Assembly: GCA_026770585.1 (NCBI GenBank)
Contig: MU647569.1
Coordinates: 18,986 to 29,181 of the forward strand
Source: Baffinella frigidus
Lineage: Eukaryota; Cryptophyceae; Cryptomonadales; Baffinellaceae
Reading direction: 5' to 3'
DNA: 10,196 nt
Position 1 is the stretch's first letter; each line of letters starts with the position of its first letter. The notes beneath the pieces were generated by a model. That model was not told the DNA's origin and made no database searches. It saw nothing but the letters and a program-made list of their open reading frames with translations. The position numbers and the translations under genes are program-made. Shown here piece by piece: positions 1-5,574 of the stretch.

Positions 1-139
1 GATTTAGGCAGTGGGGTTTGGGGACATTGGGGTCTGGGGTCTGGGGCATCATGGTTCAGGGCATTGGGGTTCGATCGGAGAAAACTCCTAGACCCTAAAA
101 CTCTAAACCCCAATGTCCCCAAACCCCACTGCCTAAATC
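1..139. repeat. 33-bp perfect inverted repeat at the left window edge
   Basis: Positions 1-33 and 107-139 are exact reverse complements, separated by 73 bp of G-rich then C-rich sequence. The left arm begins at the first base of the window, so the repeat may extend further left. The spacer carries a copy of the 76-bp direct repeat described next. The structure could be a foldback element or an inverted duplication of a heptamer-derived intron. Confidence 0.85.
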
Positions 140-321
140 CTGACCCCCCCCCCCCTTCCCCTGACAAAGTTGCTGTACCGCAGCTTAGGTGTGTACCAGG
201 GGTGCCCGGAAACCGGGGTCTGGGGCATCGTGGTTCAGGGCATTGGGGTTCGATCGGAGAAAACGCCTAGACCCTAAAACTCCAAACCCCTCGGTGTGTA
301 CCAGGGGTGCCCGGAAACCGG
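36..321. repeat. Interleaved direct repeats (76 bp and 29 bp)
   Basis: Positions 36-111 and 215-290 are direct repeats of 76 bp with three mismatches. Positions 188-216 and 293-321 are identical 29-bp direct repeats (GGTGTGTACCAGGGGTGCCC and onward). The second 29-bp copy joins directly onto a helical exon copy whose normal 3' end is missing, so this duplication probably broke that exon. A run of 12 C lies at 144-155. Confidence 0.85.
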
Positions 322-367
322 AGAGACTCGCGTGGAGGGCGTCGCAGCTCTCACCAACGCTAAACAC
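320..367 (-). pseudogene. Truncated helical exon copy (VFSVGESCDALHA type)
   Basis: After an AG at 369-368 the minus strand reads VFSVGESCDALHASLSG. The match to its sister exons (509-568, 1243-1302) then stops, because the sequence fuses to the 29-bp repeat at 293-321. The usual end SALQQ followed by GT is lost. The frame stays open to about 185, but the added residues derive from repeats. It may be a broken exon, or one with a new ending through a GT within GGTTTCC. The broken reading is more likely. Confidence 0.55.
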
Positions 368-370
368 CTG

Positions 371-486
371 CACCCTAGACCCTAGACCCTAGACCCTAGA
401 CCCTCGACCCTCGACCCTCGACCCTCGACCCTCGACCCCCGACCCTCGACCCTCGACCCCAGACCCTAGACCCTAGACTCTGGGCC
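371..486. repeat. Heptamer array CCCTAGA/CCCTCGA in an intron
   Basis: Tandem 7-bp units: CCCTAGA first, then CCCTCGA, then CCCTAGA again. With the adjoining unique tail it forms the interval between helical exons 509-568 and 320-367. In the transcript sense of those exons (minus strand) the units are G-rich (TCGAGGG, TCTAGGG). The whole interval is almost the same as 1303-1436, apart from unit counts. Confidence 0.9.
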
Positions 487-508
487 CCCAAGACCCTGGA
501 CCCTCAAC

Positions 509-568
509 CTGTTGGAGGGCGGAGAGTCTCGCATGGAGGGCGTCGCAGCTCTCACCAACGCTAAACAC
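509..568 (-). CDS. Helical repeat exon, 20 codons (VFSVGESCDALHARLSALQQ)
   Basis: A 60-bp phase 0-0 exon on the minus strand. It follows CTAG at its 5' side and ends CAACAG before an intron starting GTTGAG. It encodes VFSVGESCDALHARLSALQQ, which looks like a short amphipathic helix with Leu/Ala spacing. The copy at 1243-1302 encodes the same 20 residues, with synonymous changes such as CAT/CAC for His, which supports coding. The 3' splice site here (TCTAG) is weaker than the TGCAG of the sister copies. Family not recognised; a coiled-coil segment is likely. Confidence 0.6.
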
Positions 569-569
569 C

Positions 570-626
570 TAGACCCTAGACCCTAGACCCTAGACCCTAG
601 ACCCTCGACCCTCGACCCTCGACCCC
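570..626. repeat. Heptamer array CCCTAGA/CCCTCGA
   Basis: About eight tandem heptamers (CCCTAGA then CCCTCGA) lie just upstream, in minus-strand sense, of the helical exon at 509-568, within the inferred intron 569-1242. A non-repetitive stretch about 30 bp long follows, leading to the 51-bp direct repeat. Confidence 0.85.
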
Positions 627-703
627 AGTCCACAAGACACAGGGGTGGCCCCTGTACAAACGCGCCTGCCCCAGCTCAGAGATCTAAGCTACTTGAGACC
701 GCT

Positions 704-920
704 ATTGTCGAAATGTGCTCCGCGCGGAAAAAAATGAGGTCAGGTCAGGCACGGATCCAACATTTTTCGGGGTGTTTTGCCTTTTTGTATCATCTTATGG
801 GTGGGGGGTGCTATTTTGGGATAAAAACCATGCCTAAGATAGCATAGAAGTTTATTTTCTGAGAAATGAGGGTTTGTTCCTGACCTGACCTCGATTCCGC
901 GCGGAGCCAATTTCGACAAT
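704..920. mobile_element. MITE-like foldback element, TIR ATTGTCGAAAT
   Basis: The left end 704-749 and right end 879-920 are imperfect reverse complements over about 42 bp. They run from ATTGTCGAAAT through GCTCCGCGCGGAA to TGAGGTCAGGTCAGG. The interior is AT-richer and has no credible reading frame, so this is a non-autonomous element. It sits between the 51-bp direct repeats, whose first and last bases overlap its ends. The class is unknown, because a 51-bp duplication is far longer than a usual transposon target duplication. Confidence 0.75.
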
Positions 921-959
921 ACAAACGCGCCTGCCCCAGCTCAGAGATCTAAGCTACTT

Positions 960-1099
960 TTATCCGGGGAAACCTATTTTCCTTTCATTTGATGGCAACG
1001 AAAATTACTACACAATTCGTTCTTATTAGTAATGTAAAAGAATCTGTGTAGTAATTTTGATTGCCATCAAATGAAAGAAAAATATGTTTCCCCGGATAA
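960..1099. mobile_element. 140-bp MITE, TIR TTATCCGGGGAAAC, 4-bp target duplication ACTT
   Basis: The first 59 or so bases match the reverse complement of the last 59 or so with about five differences; both ends read TTATCCGGGGAAAC. ACTT flanks both sides (956-959 and 1100-1103). The uninterrupted sequence CTACTTGAGACC is present at 689-700, which confirms the insertion and its limits. An alternative placement with 2-bp CT duplications is also possible. There is no internal gene, so it is a non-autonomous DNA element moved in trans. Confidence 0.88.
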
Positions 1100-1124
1100 A
1101 CTTGAGACCGCTATCTGACGGGGG

Positions 1125-1196
1125 AAAGCAAAAAGGTGATGTAACTTAAAAGCAAAAAGGTGATGTAAATTAAAAGCAAAAAGGTGATGCAAATTA
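1125..1196. repeat. 24-bp tandem repeat, three copies
   Basis: Three adjacent 24-bp units begin AAAGCAAAAAGGTGATG at 1125, 1149 and 1173, with single-base changes between copies. The array lies in the inferred intron of the minus-strand gene. No function is apparent. Confidence 0.92.
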
Positions 1197-1242
1197 AAAA
1201 TAGATTTTCTTAATTTTCTATGTGAGATTCGAGGCAGTGAAC

Positions 1243-1302
1243 CTGCTGGAGGGCCGAGAGTCTCGCGTGGAGGGCGTCGCAGCTCTCACCAACGCTAAAC
1301 AC
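1243..1302 (-). CDS. Helical repeat exon, 20 codons (VFSVGESCDALHARLSALQQ)
   Basis: Second intact copy of the 60-bp phase 0-0 exon. On the minus strand it follows GGGTGCAG and ends CAGCAG before an intron beginning GTTCAC. The encoded 20 residues equal those of the exon at 509-568. The 134-bp interval separating it from the next exon upstream (1437-1517) is a CCCTCGA-type heptamer array. The last 16 residues, GESCDALHARLSALQQ, are also the second half of the longer exon at 1437-1517, so the exon types are related by duplication with a swapped 5' part. Confidence 0.65.
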
Positions 1303-1304
1303 CT

Positions 1305-1412
1305 GCACCCTAGACCCTAGACCCTCGACCCTCGACCCTCGACCCTCGACCCTCGACCCCCGACCCTCGACCCTCGACCCTCGACCCCAGACCCTAGACC
1401 CTAGACTCTGGG
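1305..1412. repeat. Heptamer array CCCTAGA/CCCTCGA, near-copy of the array at 371-486
   Basis: Tandem CCCTCGA units flanked by CCCTAGA units, followed by the same tail (GACTCTGGGCCCCCAAGACC and onward) as at 478-508. It forms the intron between exons 1437-1517 and 1243-1302. The match to 371-508 means exon and intron were duplicated as a block. Confidence 0.9.
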
Positions 1413-1436
1413 CCCCCAAGACCCTGGACCCTCAAC

Positions 1437-1517
1437 CTGTTGGAGGGCCGAGAGTCTCGCGTGGAGGGCGTCGCAGCTCTCGCCGATGCGCAGGATCTCC
1501 CGCTCTGCATCCCGGAT
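1437..1517 (-). CDS. Helical exon, 27 codons (IRDAEREILRIGESC...LQQ)
   Basis: An 81-bp phase 0-0 exon on the minus strand. Its 3' splice site is good (pyrimidine-rich TTTTCCGTTGTTCGCAG) and its end is CAACAG followed by GTTGAG. It encodes IRDAEREILRI followed by GESCDALHARLSALQQ, a strongly helical, charged, Leu-spaced sequence that I expect to form a coiled coil. This is the fullest of the five related copies and probably represents the parent form. Its place downstream of a PDZ exon with a helical tail suggests a rod-like extension of that protein, but this is inference. Confidence 0.68.
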
Positions 1518-1549
1518 CTGCGAACAACGGAAAATTGATTTTTTTAGTA

Positions 1550-1735
1550 TATACATATACATATATACATATATATTAGTGTATATTAGTAAATTCAGAG
1601 GATCTATGTAGATATACGAATCTATGTATATATGTATGAGTCAATTCAGAGGATCTATATATCAGTAAATTATGTGGATCGTATATTAGTAATATACGAT
1701 CCTGTAGATCCTCTGAATTTACTGATATACGATGA
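1550..1735. repeat. AT-rich palindromic repeat cluster
   Basis: Recurrent motif TTCAGAGGATCTA with TATATYAGTAAATT in both orientations. A 26-bp near-perfect palindrome centred near 1690 begins GGATCGTATATTA and ends TAATATACGATCC. The cluster lies between two helical exon copies and recurs at 1820-1946. It could form cruciforms. Open frames here are low-complexity Ile/Tyr/Ser and are not credible genes. Confidence 0.8.
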
Positions 1736-1801
1736 GAGGCGAGAGAGGAGGGCGTCGCAGCTCCCGCCGATGCGCAGGATCTCCCGCTCTGCATCCCGGA
1801 T
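1736..1801 (-). pseudogene. Damaged copy of the 27-codon helical exon
   Basis: After CTGTTATTGCAG-like sequence at 1802 the minus strand reads IRDAEREILRIGGSCDALLSRLSS. This matches the exon at 1437-1517 up to DAL but then diverges into the AT-rich palindromic repeat. The normal SALQQ end and its GT are absent; only GTATAT inside the repeat could act as a donor, and it would change phase. The E to G change in GES/GGS is also specific to this copy. Likely a duplicated exon cut short by repeat insertion. Confidence 0.55.
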
Positions 1802-1814
1802 CTGCAATAACGGA

Positions 1815-1946
1815 ATCAGTATATATATGTACATATCAAGGATATCAGTATATATTATACATATATTAGTAAATCCAGAGGATCTAGATATTAGGAAATT
1901 CTGTGGATCGTATATTAGCAATATACGATCCTCGTGGATCCTCTGA
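1815..1946. repeat. Second AT-rich palindromic repeat copy
   Basis: Repeats the pattern of 1550-1735: TATATTAGTAAATCCAGAGGATCTA, then GGATCGTATATT, a 3-bp centre, and AATATACGATCC (about 1914-1940). Next to it, GTCGGGACCCA occurs twice (about 1949 and 1975). No gene is seen. Confidence 0.75.
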
Positions 1947-2303
1947 AGTGTCGGGACCCAGGAATAGATCTTTGTCGGGACCCAAGAATATCTGTGATCA
2001 ACAGAACGTCAACATCTATGAGTAGATTCAGATTATAAAAATCTAATAGTAAATTCAAACTACGCGGGAGGGTTATTGCATTTAAAACTCCCCAGCGCAT
2101 TTTTAAAATGTGTACCAGAATCATCCACTTTTGGAGATAATTCAATAAAAAAACGACTTTAGACAATGGCTGGACCGGAGGAGTCTGTTATTTGAGCCAT
2201 TGACTCTTTAGCCCTCCCGGGTAGAAGGATCTGATCTGCAAACGAGAAAGATCAAAATGATGTGCAAACGGGAGGGAGCTCCAAACAACGAAAAATATAG
2301 AAA

Positions 2304-2345
<42 letters not shown>

Positions 2346-2656
2346 ATATAATATATATATATATATGTATATATATGTGTGTATATATATATATGATATG
2401 CATATATTATACATATATATCAGTAACCACACAGCGGGATACGGAGGGATTTAGTGAATAGCCCATAAGTAAATAATCCATAAGACCCTACGGTAGGCAA
2501 GGCAGCAGGGAGATTAATAGTCCACTGTTACTTCTGAAGTTAACAGAGGTTCCACTTTTGCTTTGAGACGTCCCACTCTCGACTTTTGTCTCGGTGCGTA
2601 GCGCTCTTCCACACCCACCCACCCTTGTACAAGAAGAATGTCGGGGCAAGAATAGG
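1947..2656. other. AT-rich non-coding stretch, inferred intron of the minus gene
   Basis: Frames here on either strand are short and of low complexity, and none shows recognisable domains. The stretch holds a (TA)n tract at 2308-2420 and a short inverted pair, CAATGGCT (2164) with AGCCATTG (2195). A phrase CAAACGAGA..GATC near 2238 resembles one at 3190. Otherwise I see nothing in it. Confidence 0.6.
2308..2420. repeat. (TA)n microsatellite and degenerate TA-rich tract
   Basis: An uninterrupted AT dinucleotide run at 2308-2339 is followed by degenerate TATATG/TATAAT repeats to about 2420. The apparent Tyr/Ile reading frames across it are products of the repeat. Confidence 0.95.
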
Positions 2657-2781
2657 TGTGTAAAGTAACTCGTTCTGGTACAAATTATAAAACGAGGACC
2701 CTTTAAAAAACGAGTTGGAACCCTTTTTCGTTTCAAGCGACCCTTGTTTCATAATTTGTACCAGAACGAGTTGCTTCACAA
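2657..2781. mobile_element. Foldback element with arms around TAACTCGTTCTGGTACAAAT
   Basis: The left arm 2657-2692 pairs with the right arm 2746-2781 with few mismatches; the core ACTCGTTCTGGTACAAATTAT matches its reverse complement perfectly. The roughly 50-bp centre repeats part of the arm motif (CGAGTTGGAACCC). No coding capacity. It is probably a small non-autonomous element in the intron of the minus gene. Confidence 0.7.
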
Positions 2782-2802
2782 AACTGTTATTGGGTACCGC
2801 AC

Positions 2803-2907
2803 TATCCCTTAAGTGGCCAGGCGGTCAAATTTGACCGCCAAGAGGTCCTAGGCAGGTCCTAGGGCCCTACCGTAGGGCGTATGGGCCTACTGGCCACTTA
2901 AGGGATA
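2803..2907. mobile_element. 105-bp foldback element, perfect 18-bp TIR TATCCCTTAAGTGGCCAG
   Basis: Positions 2803-2820 and 2890-2907 are exact reverse complements. Inside, GGCGGTCAAATTTGACCGCC (2820-2839) is itself a perfect 20-bp palindrome, and CCTAGG and CCTACCGTAGG motifs follow. The same CCTAGGACC/CCGTAGG vocabulary occurs in the hairpin at 2993-3142, so the two elements may be related. No clear target duplication is visible. Confidence 0.75.
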
Positions 2908-2992
2908 AATAAACATAGGCTGGCCCTAGGACCCCATCGTCCTACAGATATCCTAACCGATTCTTGGGTGATATCCAATCAAATCAATAGTG

Positions 2993-3142
2993 TAACGGCC
3001 TGAAAATGGGGTAGTTAGGCCTACGGCATTGCCTAGGACCTCCTACCGTAGGCCGAGACTTTTTGGTCCTAGGATCCCTCGGCCTACGGTAGGAGGTCCT
3101 AGGCAATGCCGTATGCCTAACTACCCCATTTTCAGGCCGTTA
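2993..3142. mobile_element. 150-bp near-perfect hairpin element, 65-bp arms
   Basis: Positions 2993-3057 are the reverse complement of 3078-3142 with one mismatch in 65 bp, around a 20-nt loop. The ends read TAACGGCCTG and CAGGCCGTTA. An RNA of either strand would fold into a long duplex resembling a small-RNA precursor. It has no coding potential. The most likely identity is a recent MITE, or a hairpin-RNA locus within the inferred intron of the minus-strand gene. Confidence 0.88.
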
Positions 3143-3225
3143 GCCTATGAAAACGTCCCTTGGTAGCCCCATGTGCATATTCAGAGGATCTACAAACGAG
3201 AGGGATCCGGAGGGTTTAGAGTTCA

Positions 3226-3508
3226 GGGTCCAGGGTTTCGGTAAACAAGGTGTAGGGTTTAGAGTTGAGGGTTGAGGGTTTAGGATTCAGGGTCTTGGGT
3301 TGAGGGTTGAGGGTTTAGGGTTTAGGGTTTAGGGTTTAGGGTTTAGGGTTTCGGTAAACAGGGTTTAGGGTTGGGGGTTTAGGGTTCAGGGTTTAGGGTT
3401 TAGAGTTTAGGGTTTAGGGTTTAGGGTTTAGGGCTTAGGGTTTAGGTTTAGGGTTCAGGGTTTAGGGTTGAGGGTTTAAGGTTTAAGGTTTAGGGTTTAG
3501 GGTTTAGT
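3226..3508. repeat. Interstitial TTTAGGG array (C-rich in minus-gene sense)
   Basis: About 280 bp of TTTAGGG with variants GTTCAGG, GTTGAGG and TTTAAGG. The phrase GGGTTTCGGTAAACA occurs twice (3232 and 3346). In the sense of the minus-strand gene this reads CCCTAAA, the same sense orientation as in the plus-strand gene's introns. It is within a gene region rather than at an end, so an intronic minisatellite is more likely than a chromosome terminus. Confidence 0.9.
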
Positions 3509-3518
3509 GTTCATTCAC

Positions 3519-3735
3519 CTGGGGTTCGCATCGCGGGTTCTCCCCCCCGACAGCAACCTCATCCGGACGAGTATTCAAAATGAATACGATTTCGGGGATC
3601 TCCGGTTCGATTTTGGTGTATCTTGAGGCTCGAAAAGAAGTCTAGATAGACGACTGTCTTATTTATACCCCTTAAGATACACCAAAATCGTATTCATTAT
3701 GAATACTCGGCGGGGTTAAATCTCAACCAGCACCA
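3519..3735 (-). pseudogene. Duplicated 3' end of the PDZ exon, split by a foldback element
   Basis: Positions 3519-3563 repeat the end of the PDZ exon (3862-3905), sharing a 25-bp identical core (CGCGGGTTCTCCCCCCCGAC and onward). They end CAG before GTGAATG, a better-looking donor than the GTCAATC of the parent exon. The expected continuation, CTCAACCAGCACC, resumes only at about 3722, after the element at 3568-3709. It is therefore a tandem duplicate of the exon end, later interrupted. It may be inert or may supply an alternative splice donor. Confidence 0.65.
3568..3709. mobile_element. Foldback element with ends CGAGTATTC / GAATACTCG
   Basis: The arms pair in two blocks: 3571-3590 with 3687-3706 (one mismatch) and 3608-3627 with 3671-3690 (one mismatch). 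The left arm has 17 extra bases between the blocks. The core is AAGATACACCAAAATCGTAT. The element lies inside a duplicated exon fragment, which marks it as an insertion. No open reading frame of note. Confidence 0.75.
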
Positions 3736-3861
3736 TGTTAACAGGATTCGCCCCGTAATTAAATTTAGTTAGGGCCCTAATTAAACTTTGTCCAACCCCT
3801 ATATGACAATTAGGGGGAAATTTCCGTTCAACTTCCCATTAAAACATGGTCACGGATTGAC
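3736..3861. other. AT-richer non-coding spacer beside the PDZ exon
   Basis: Contains a 12-bp perfect palindrome TTAGGGCCCTAA (3769-3780) within a wider AATTAAA-type inverted pair. It would be the start of the first intron of the minus-strand gene if the donor is GTCAAT at 3861. If that donor is not used, the minus frame ends at TGA (3852-3850). Confidence 0.5.
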
Positions 3862-4554
3862 CTGGGGGTCGCCGCGCGGGTTCTCCCCCCCGACAGCAAT
3901 CTCGACCAGCACCGCGTCCCTCCTCGCCGCCGCATCCCACGCCTTCACCTCCCGCCGTGCCGCGCCGCCAATGTCGTCCAGCAGCCGCTTCCTGTCCTCC
4001 ACCATCTGCGCGCGCGCGCGCGCGCACGCGCCAACCGCCTCCGCGAGCGCCTCGGGCGCGATGCCCCCGGGGGACCCCCGCCCCTCCCCCGCGAGTTTCT
4101 GCAGACGGTCGAGGGCGTCGTCGAGCGCGCGGACGGCCAGGGGGGGGGCGCGCTCGAGGGCGGGGATCTCGATGCCCCCGGCGCCCTCGCGCCGGAGTGT
4201 GACAGCCACGGTGGAGCTGGCGGGGCCGCGGAGCGCTGCGGCGGCGAGCTCGGGGTCGAGGACATGGCCGCCGTCGACCGTGAGGAGGATGTCGCCGGGG
4301 AGGATGCCCGCGGAGTCCGCGGGCGAGCCGGGCCAGACGTGGCGCACCACCAGGCCCGCGCCCGCGCCGACCGGTGTCTCCGTCGAGTTGAGGAGGATCC
4401 CGACGCCGGGGTCGTCCCCCCGCGACCCGGCCTCGTCGCGCGGCGCAGCGCCTGCCTTCGCCGGGGCGCGGGGCGTGCTGGTGCGGGGCGTGCTGCCGCT
4501 GCTGCCGTGCTGCGGGGTCAGCCCCATCGGCATGTTGAGCCCGACGGACCGCAT
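3862..4554 (-). CDS. PDZ-domain protein, first exon (231 codons)
   Basis: The exon reads ATG at 4554 to CAG at 3862 on the minus strand. Residues 1-48 are Gly/Ser/Pro/Thr-rich and probably disordered. Residues about 50-123 form a PDZ domain: the binding-loop region GAGAGLVV (63-70), then WPGSPADSAGILPGDILLTVDG (about 74-95) and the last strand TVAVTLRRE. PDZ domains bind C-terminal peptides and act as scaffolds or protease substrate adaptors. Residues about 138-220 are Ala/Arg/Glu-rich and helical, likely a coiled coil. A (GC)n run at 4008-4025 encodes ACARARA. The start has A at -3; Met8 and Met10 are alternatives. The exon may end at CAG before GTCAAT; otherwise translation stops three codons later. 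The gene is divergent from the one starting at 5575. The overlapping 400-residue plus-strand frame looks like a shadow. Confidence 0.83.
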
Positions 4555-4800
4555 CCTGCCGCCACACTTGAGACTCCTCTCTACCTTGTGCTACCCAAAA
4601 TATGTCGGCCCTTGCCCCAACCTCTCTCTTCCAGTCGCACGAGGAATGAAAGGCGGGGGTATCCGGAGATTTTCACGTCGTGGTCGCCCTCATGGCACGC
4701 CAGCTGAGCGACTGAATCAGGATTCTGCGGAAGAACGGGAACCCAACAGGCCCCAGCGATACGCCTGGCCCCAAGCCGACTCCCCCAGACCTAAAGTTCA

Positions 4801-4837
4801 TCTCGCCCAAAAGTCATTCTGTGACTTTTGGGCGAGA
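4801..4837. repeat. Perfect 16-bp hairpin, 5-nt loop
   Basis: TCTCGCCCAAAAGTCA (4801-4816) is exactly complementary to 4822-4837 across the loop TTCTG. Pairing continues imperfectly outward (AAGTT with AACTT). It sits between the two divergent genes. It could be a protein-binding palindrome, an RNA hairpin in a 5' leader, or a remnant of a small foldback element. Confidence 0.85.
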
Positions 4838-4990
4838 ATCAACTTAACGGTCTGCCTCCTCAGAGGTCGCGGAGACGAGACGGGGCGAGCCGGAGACGCA
4901 GACGAAAATCTGGAGCGGAAACAAGAATCAGCGAAGGTCTCCGCTCTCCGACTCTGCCCCCAGACAAGGATAGGGCAGGACTTCCTGTGA

Positions 4991-5115
4991 GACTGGCTGA
5001 CTGACTGACTCTCAGACTGACTGGCTGGCTGGCTGGGTGGCTGGGTGGCTGGGTGGATGGCTAGCTGGGTGCCTGGCTGGCTGGTTGGTTGGCTGGCTGG
5101 CTGGCTGGCTGGCTG
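4991..5115. repeat. CTGG/CTGA tetranucleotide minisatellite
   Basis: About 125 bp of 4-bp units (CTGA first, then CTGG with CTGGGTGG variants). The minus-strand translation is a Ser-Gln-Pro-Ala repeat that is a product of the array, not a gene. It is in the shared upstream region, so its length could affect either promoter. Confidence 0.92.
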
Positions 5116-5210
5116 CGTGCTGACGAACGAAGGGGCACCTGGATCATGCGACGGTTTAAGGATACAGTACACGTAGCACCACCCTCACCCCTCCCTCTCT
5201 ATCTCCCTCC

Positions 5211-5233
5211 TAGCTAGGGTAGCTCCCTAGCTA
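5211..5233. repeat. Short inverted repeat TAGCTAGGG / CCCTAGCTA
   Basis: A 9-bp perfect stem with a 5-nt centre TAGCT, preceded by a long pyrimidine run. Possible protein-binding palindrome; function unknown. Confidence 0.6.
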
Positions 5234-5574
5234 GCGCCTCGGATTCAGGAGCCCGCTGGGCGGGGAGGTTGCAGCGGATGGTGCTCTCCAAGGGCGGGGG
5301 CGGGACTGGGTAGGGGAGTCGCAGCGTGGGGAGAAGGTCACCTGGTTGTCCTGGGGCCCTGCTACCGCAGAGGACCTGGTAACAACGTAGAGGTCCTGGT
5401 GCCCTGTTACCGCGGTAAACACAGGTAACATGCAGTCCCAGGTTCCGCTGCTGCCGATCCGGGAACGAGGCCTCAGTTCCCGTCCCCAGAAACAAACCAC
5501 CCCTAGCCTTGCTGCTGACGCTGGCTGGAACCCAGGTTCGTGGGCCGGAGACCTCAAGTGGACAGGGGGCAACG

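Larger units (their letters stand above)
655..1114. repeat. 51-bp direct repeat flanking one foldback element and interrupted by another
   Basis: Positions 655-705 (TACAAACGCG to ACCGCTAT) recur at 920-959 plus 1104-1114. The second copy is split by the 140-bp foldback element at 960-1099 and a 4-bp duplication. The first copy is therefore an intact empty site for that insertion. Between the two copies sits another foldback element, ending in ATTGTCGAAA. The order of events can be read as duplication of the 51 bp around the 214-bp element, then insertion of the 140-bp element. Confidence 0.9.
320..4554 (-). other. Gene model: PDZ-helical protein, minus strand, open at its 3' end
   Basis: I group the following minus-strand pieces into one gene: a PDZ exon (4554-3862), a damaged helical exon (about 1801-1736), and helical exons at 1517-1437, 1302-1243, 568-509 and about 367-320. 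They share orientation, and all clean boundaries are phase 0. AG lies before each small exon and GT after each intact one. The first intron would be about 2.1 kb and holds several foldback elements. The join between the PDZ exon and the helical exons is inferred from order and phase only; they could belong to two genes. No stop codon or polyadenylation signal can be assigned inside the window. Confidence 0.45.
4555..5574. promoter_or_regulatory. Divergent intergenic region, probable shared promoter region
   Basis: About 1 kb separates the ATGs of two head-to-head genes, so both promoters and 5' leaders should lie here. I see no convincing TATA box. Contents are a perfect hairpin (4801-4837), a CTGG/CTGA tetranucleotide array (4991-5115), a pyrimidine stretch ending CCTCCTAG (5189-5212) that could be a leader-intron 3' splice site, and a 9-bp stem (5211-5233). 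TTACCGCGGTAA is a 12-bp palindrome near 5407. Confidence 0.5.

Noticed and set aside
371-1412. CRISPR-like array of short repeats
   Set aside because: Units are contiguous heptamers without unique spacers, in a eukaryotic setting.
2188-2432. Tyr/Ile-rich minus-strand frames
   Set aside because: They read through a (TA)n microsatellite.
2488-2779. Minus-strand frames of about 80 residues
   Set aside because: They run into the foldback element at 2657-2781, have no domain and no splice or copy evidence.
3862-4302. ALIX/BRO1 V-domain-like identity for the helical tail of the PDZ protein
   Set aside because: Only a loose Leu/Arg/Asp spacing resemblance; not enough to name a family.
3839-4567. 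242-residue second minus-strand frame over the PDZ exon
   Set aside because: Arg/Gly-rich composition typical of an out-of-phase read; it overlaps the PDZ frame almost completely.
3788-4990. 400-residue plus-strand open frame over the PDZ exon
   Set aside because: Ser/Arg/Ala/Pro-rich shadow of a GC-rich exon; the minus frame contains a clear PDZ domain and this one has no recognisable domain.
4798-5172. Minus-strand frame with SQPA repeats
   Set aside because: Translation of the CTGG/CTGA tetranucleotide array; the repeat explains the openness.
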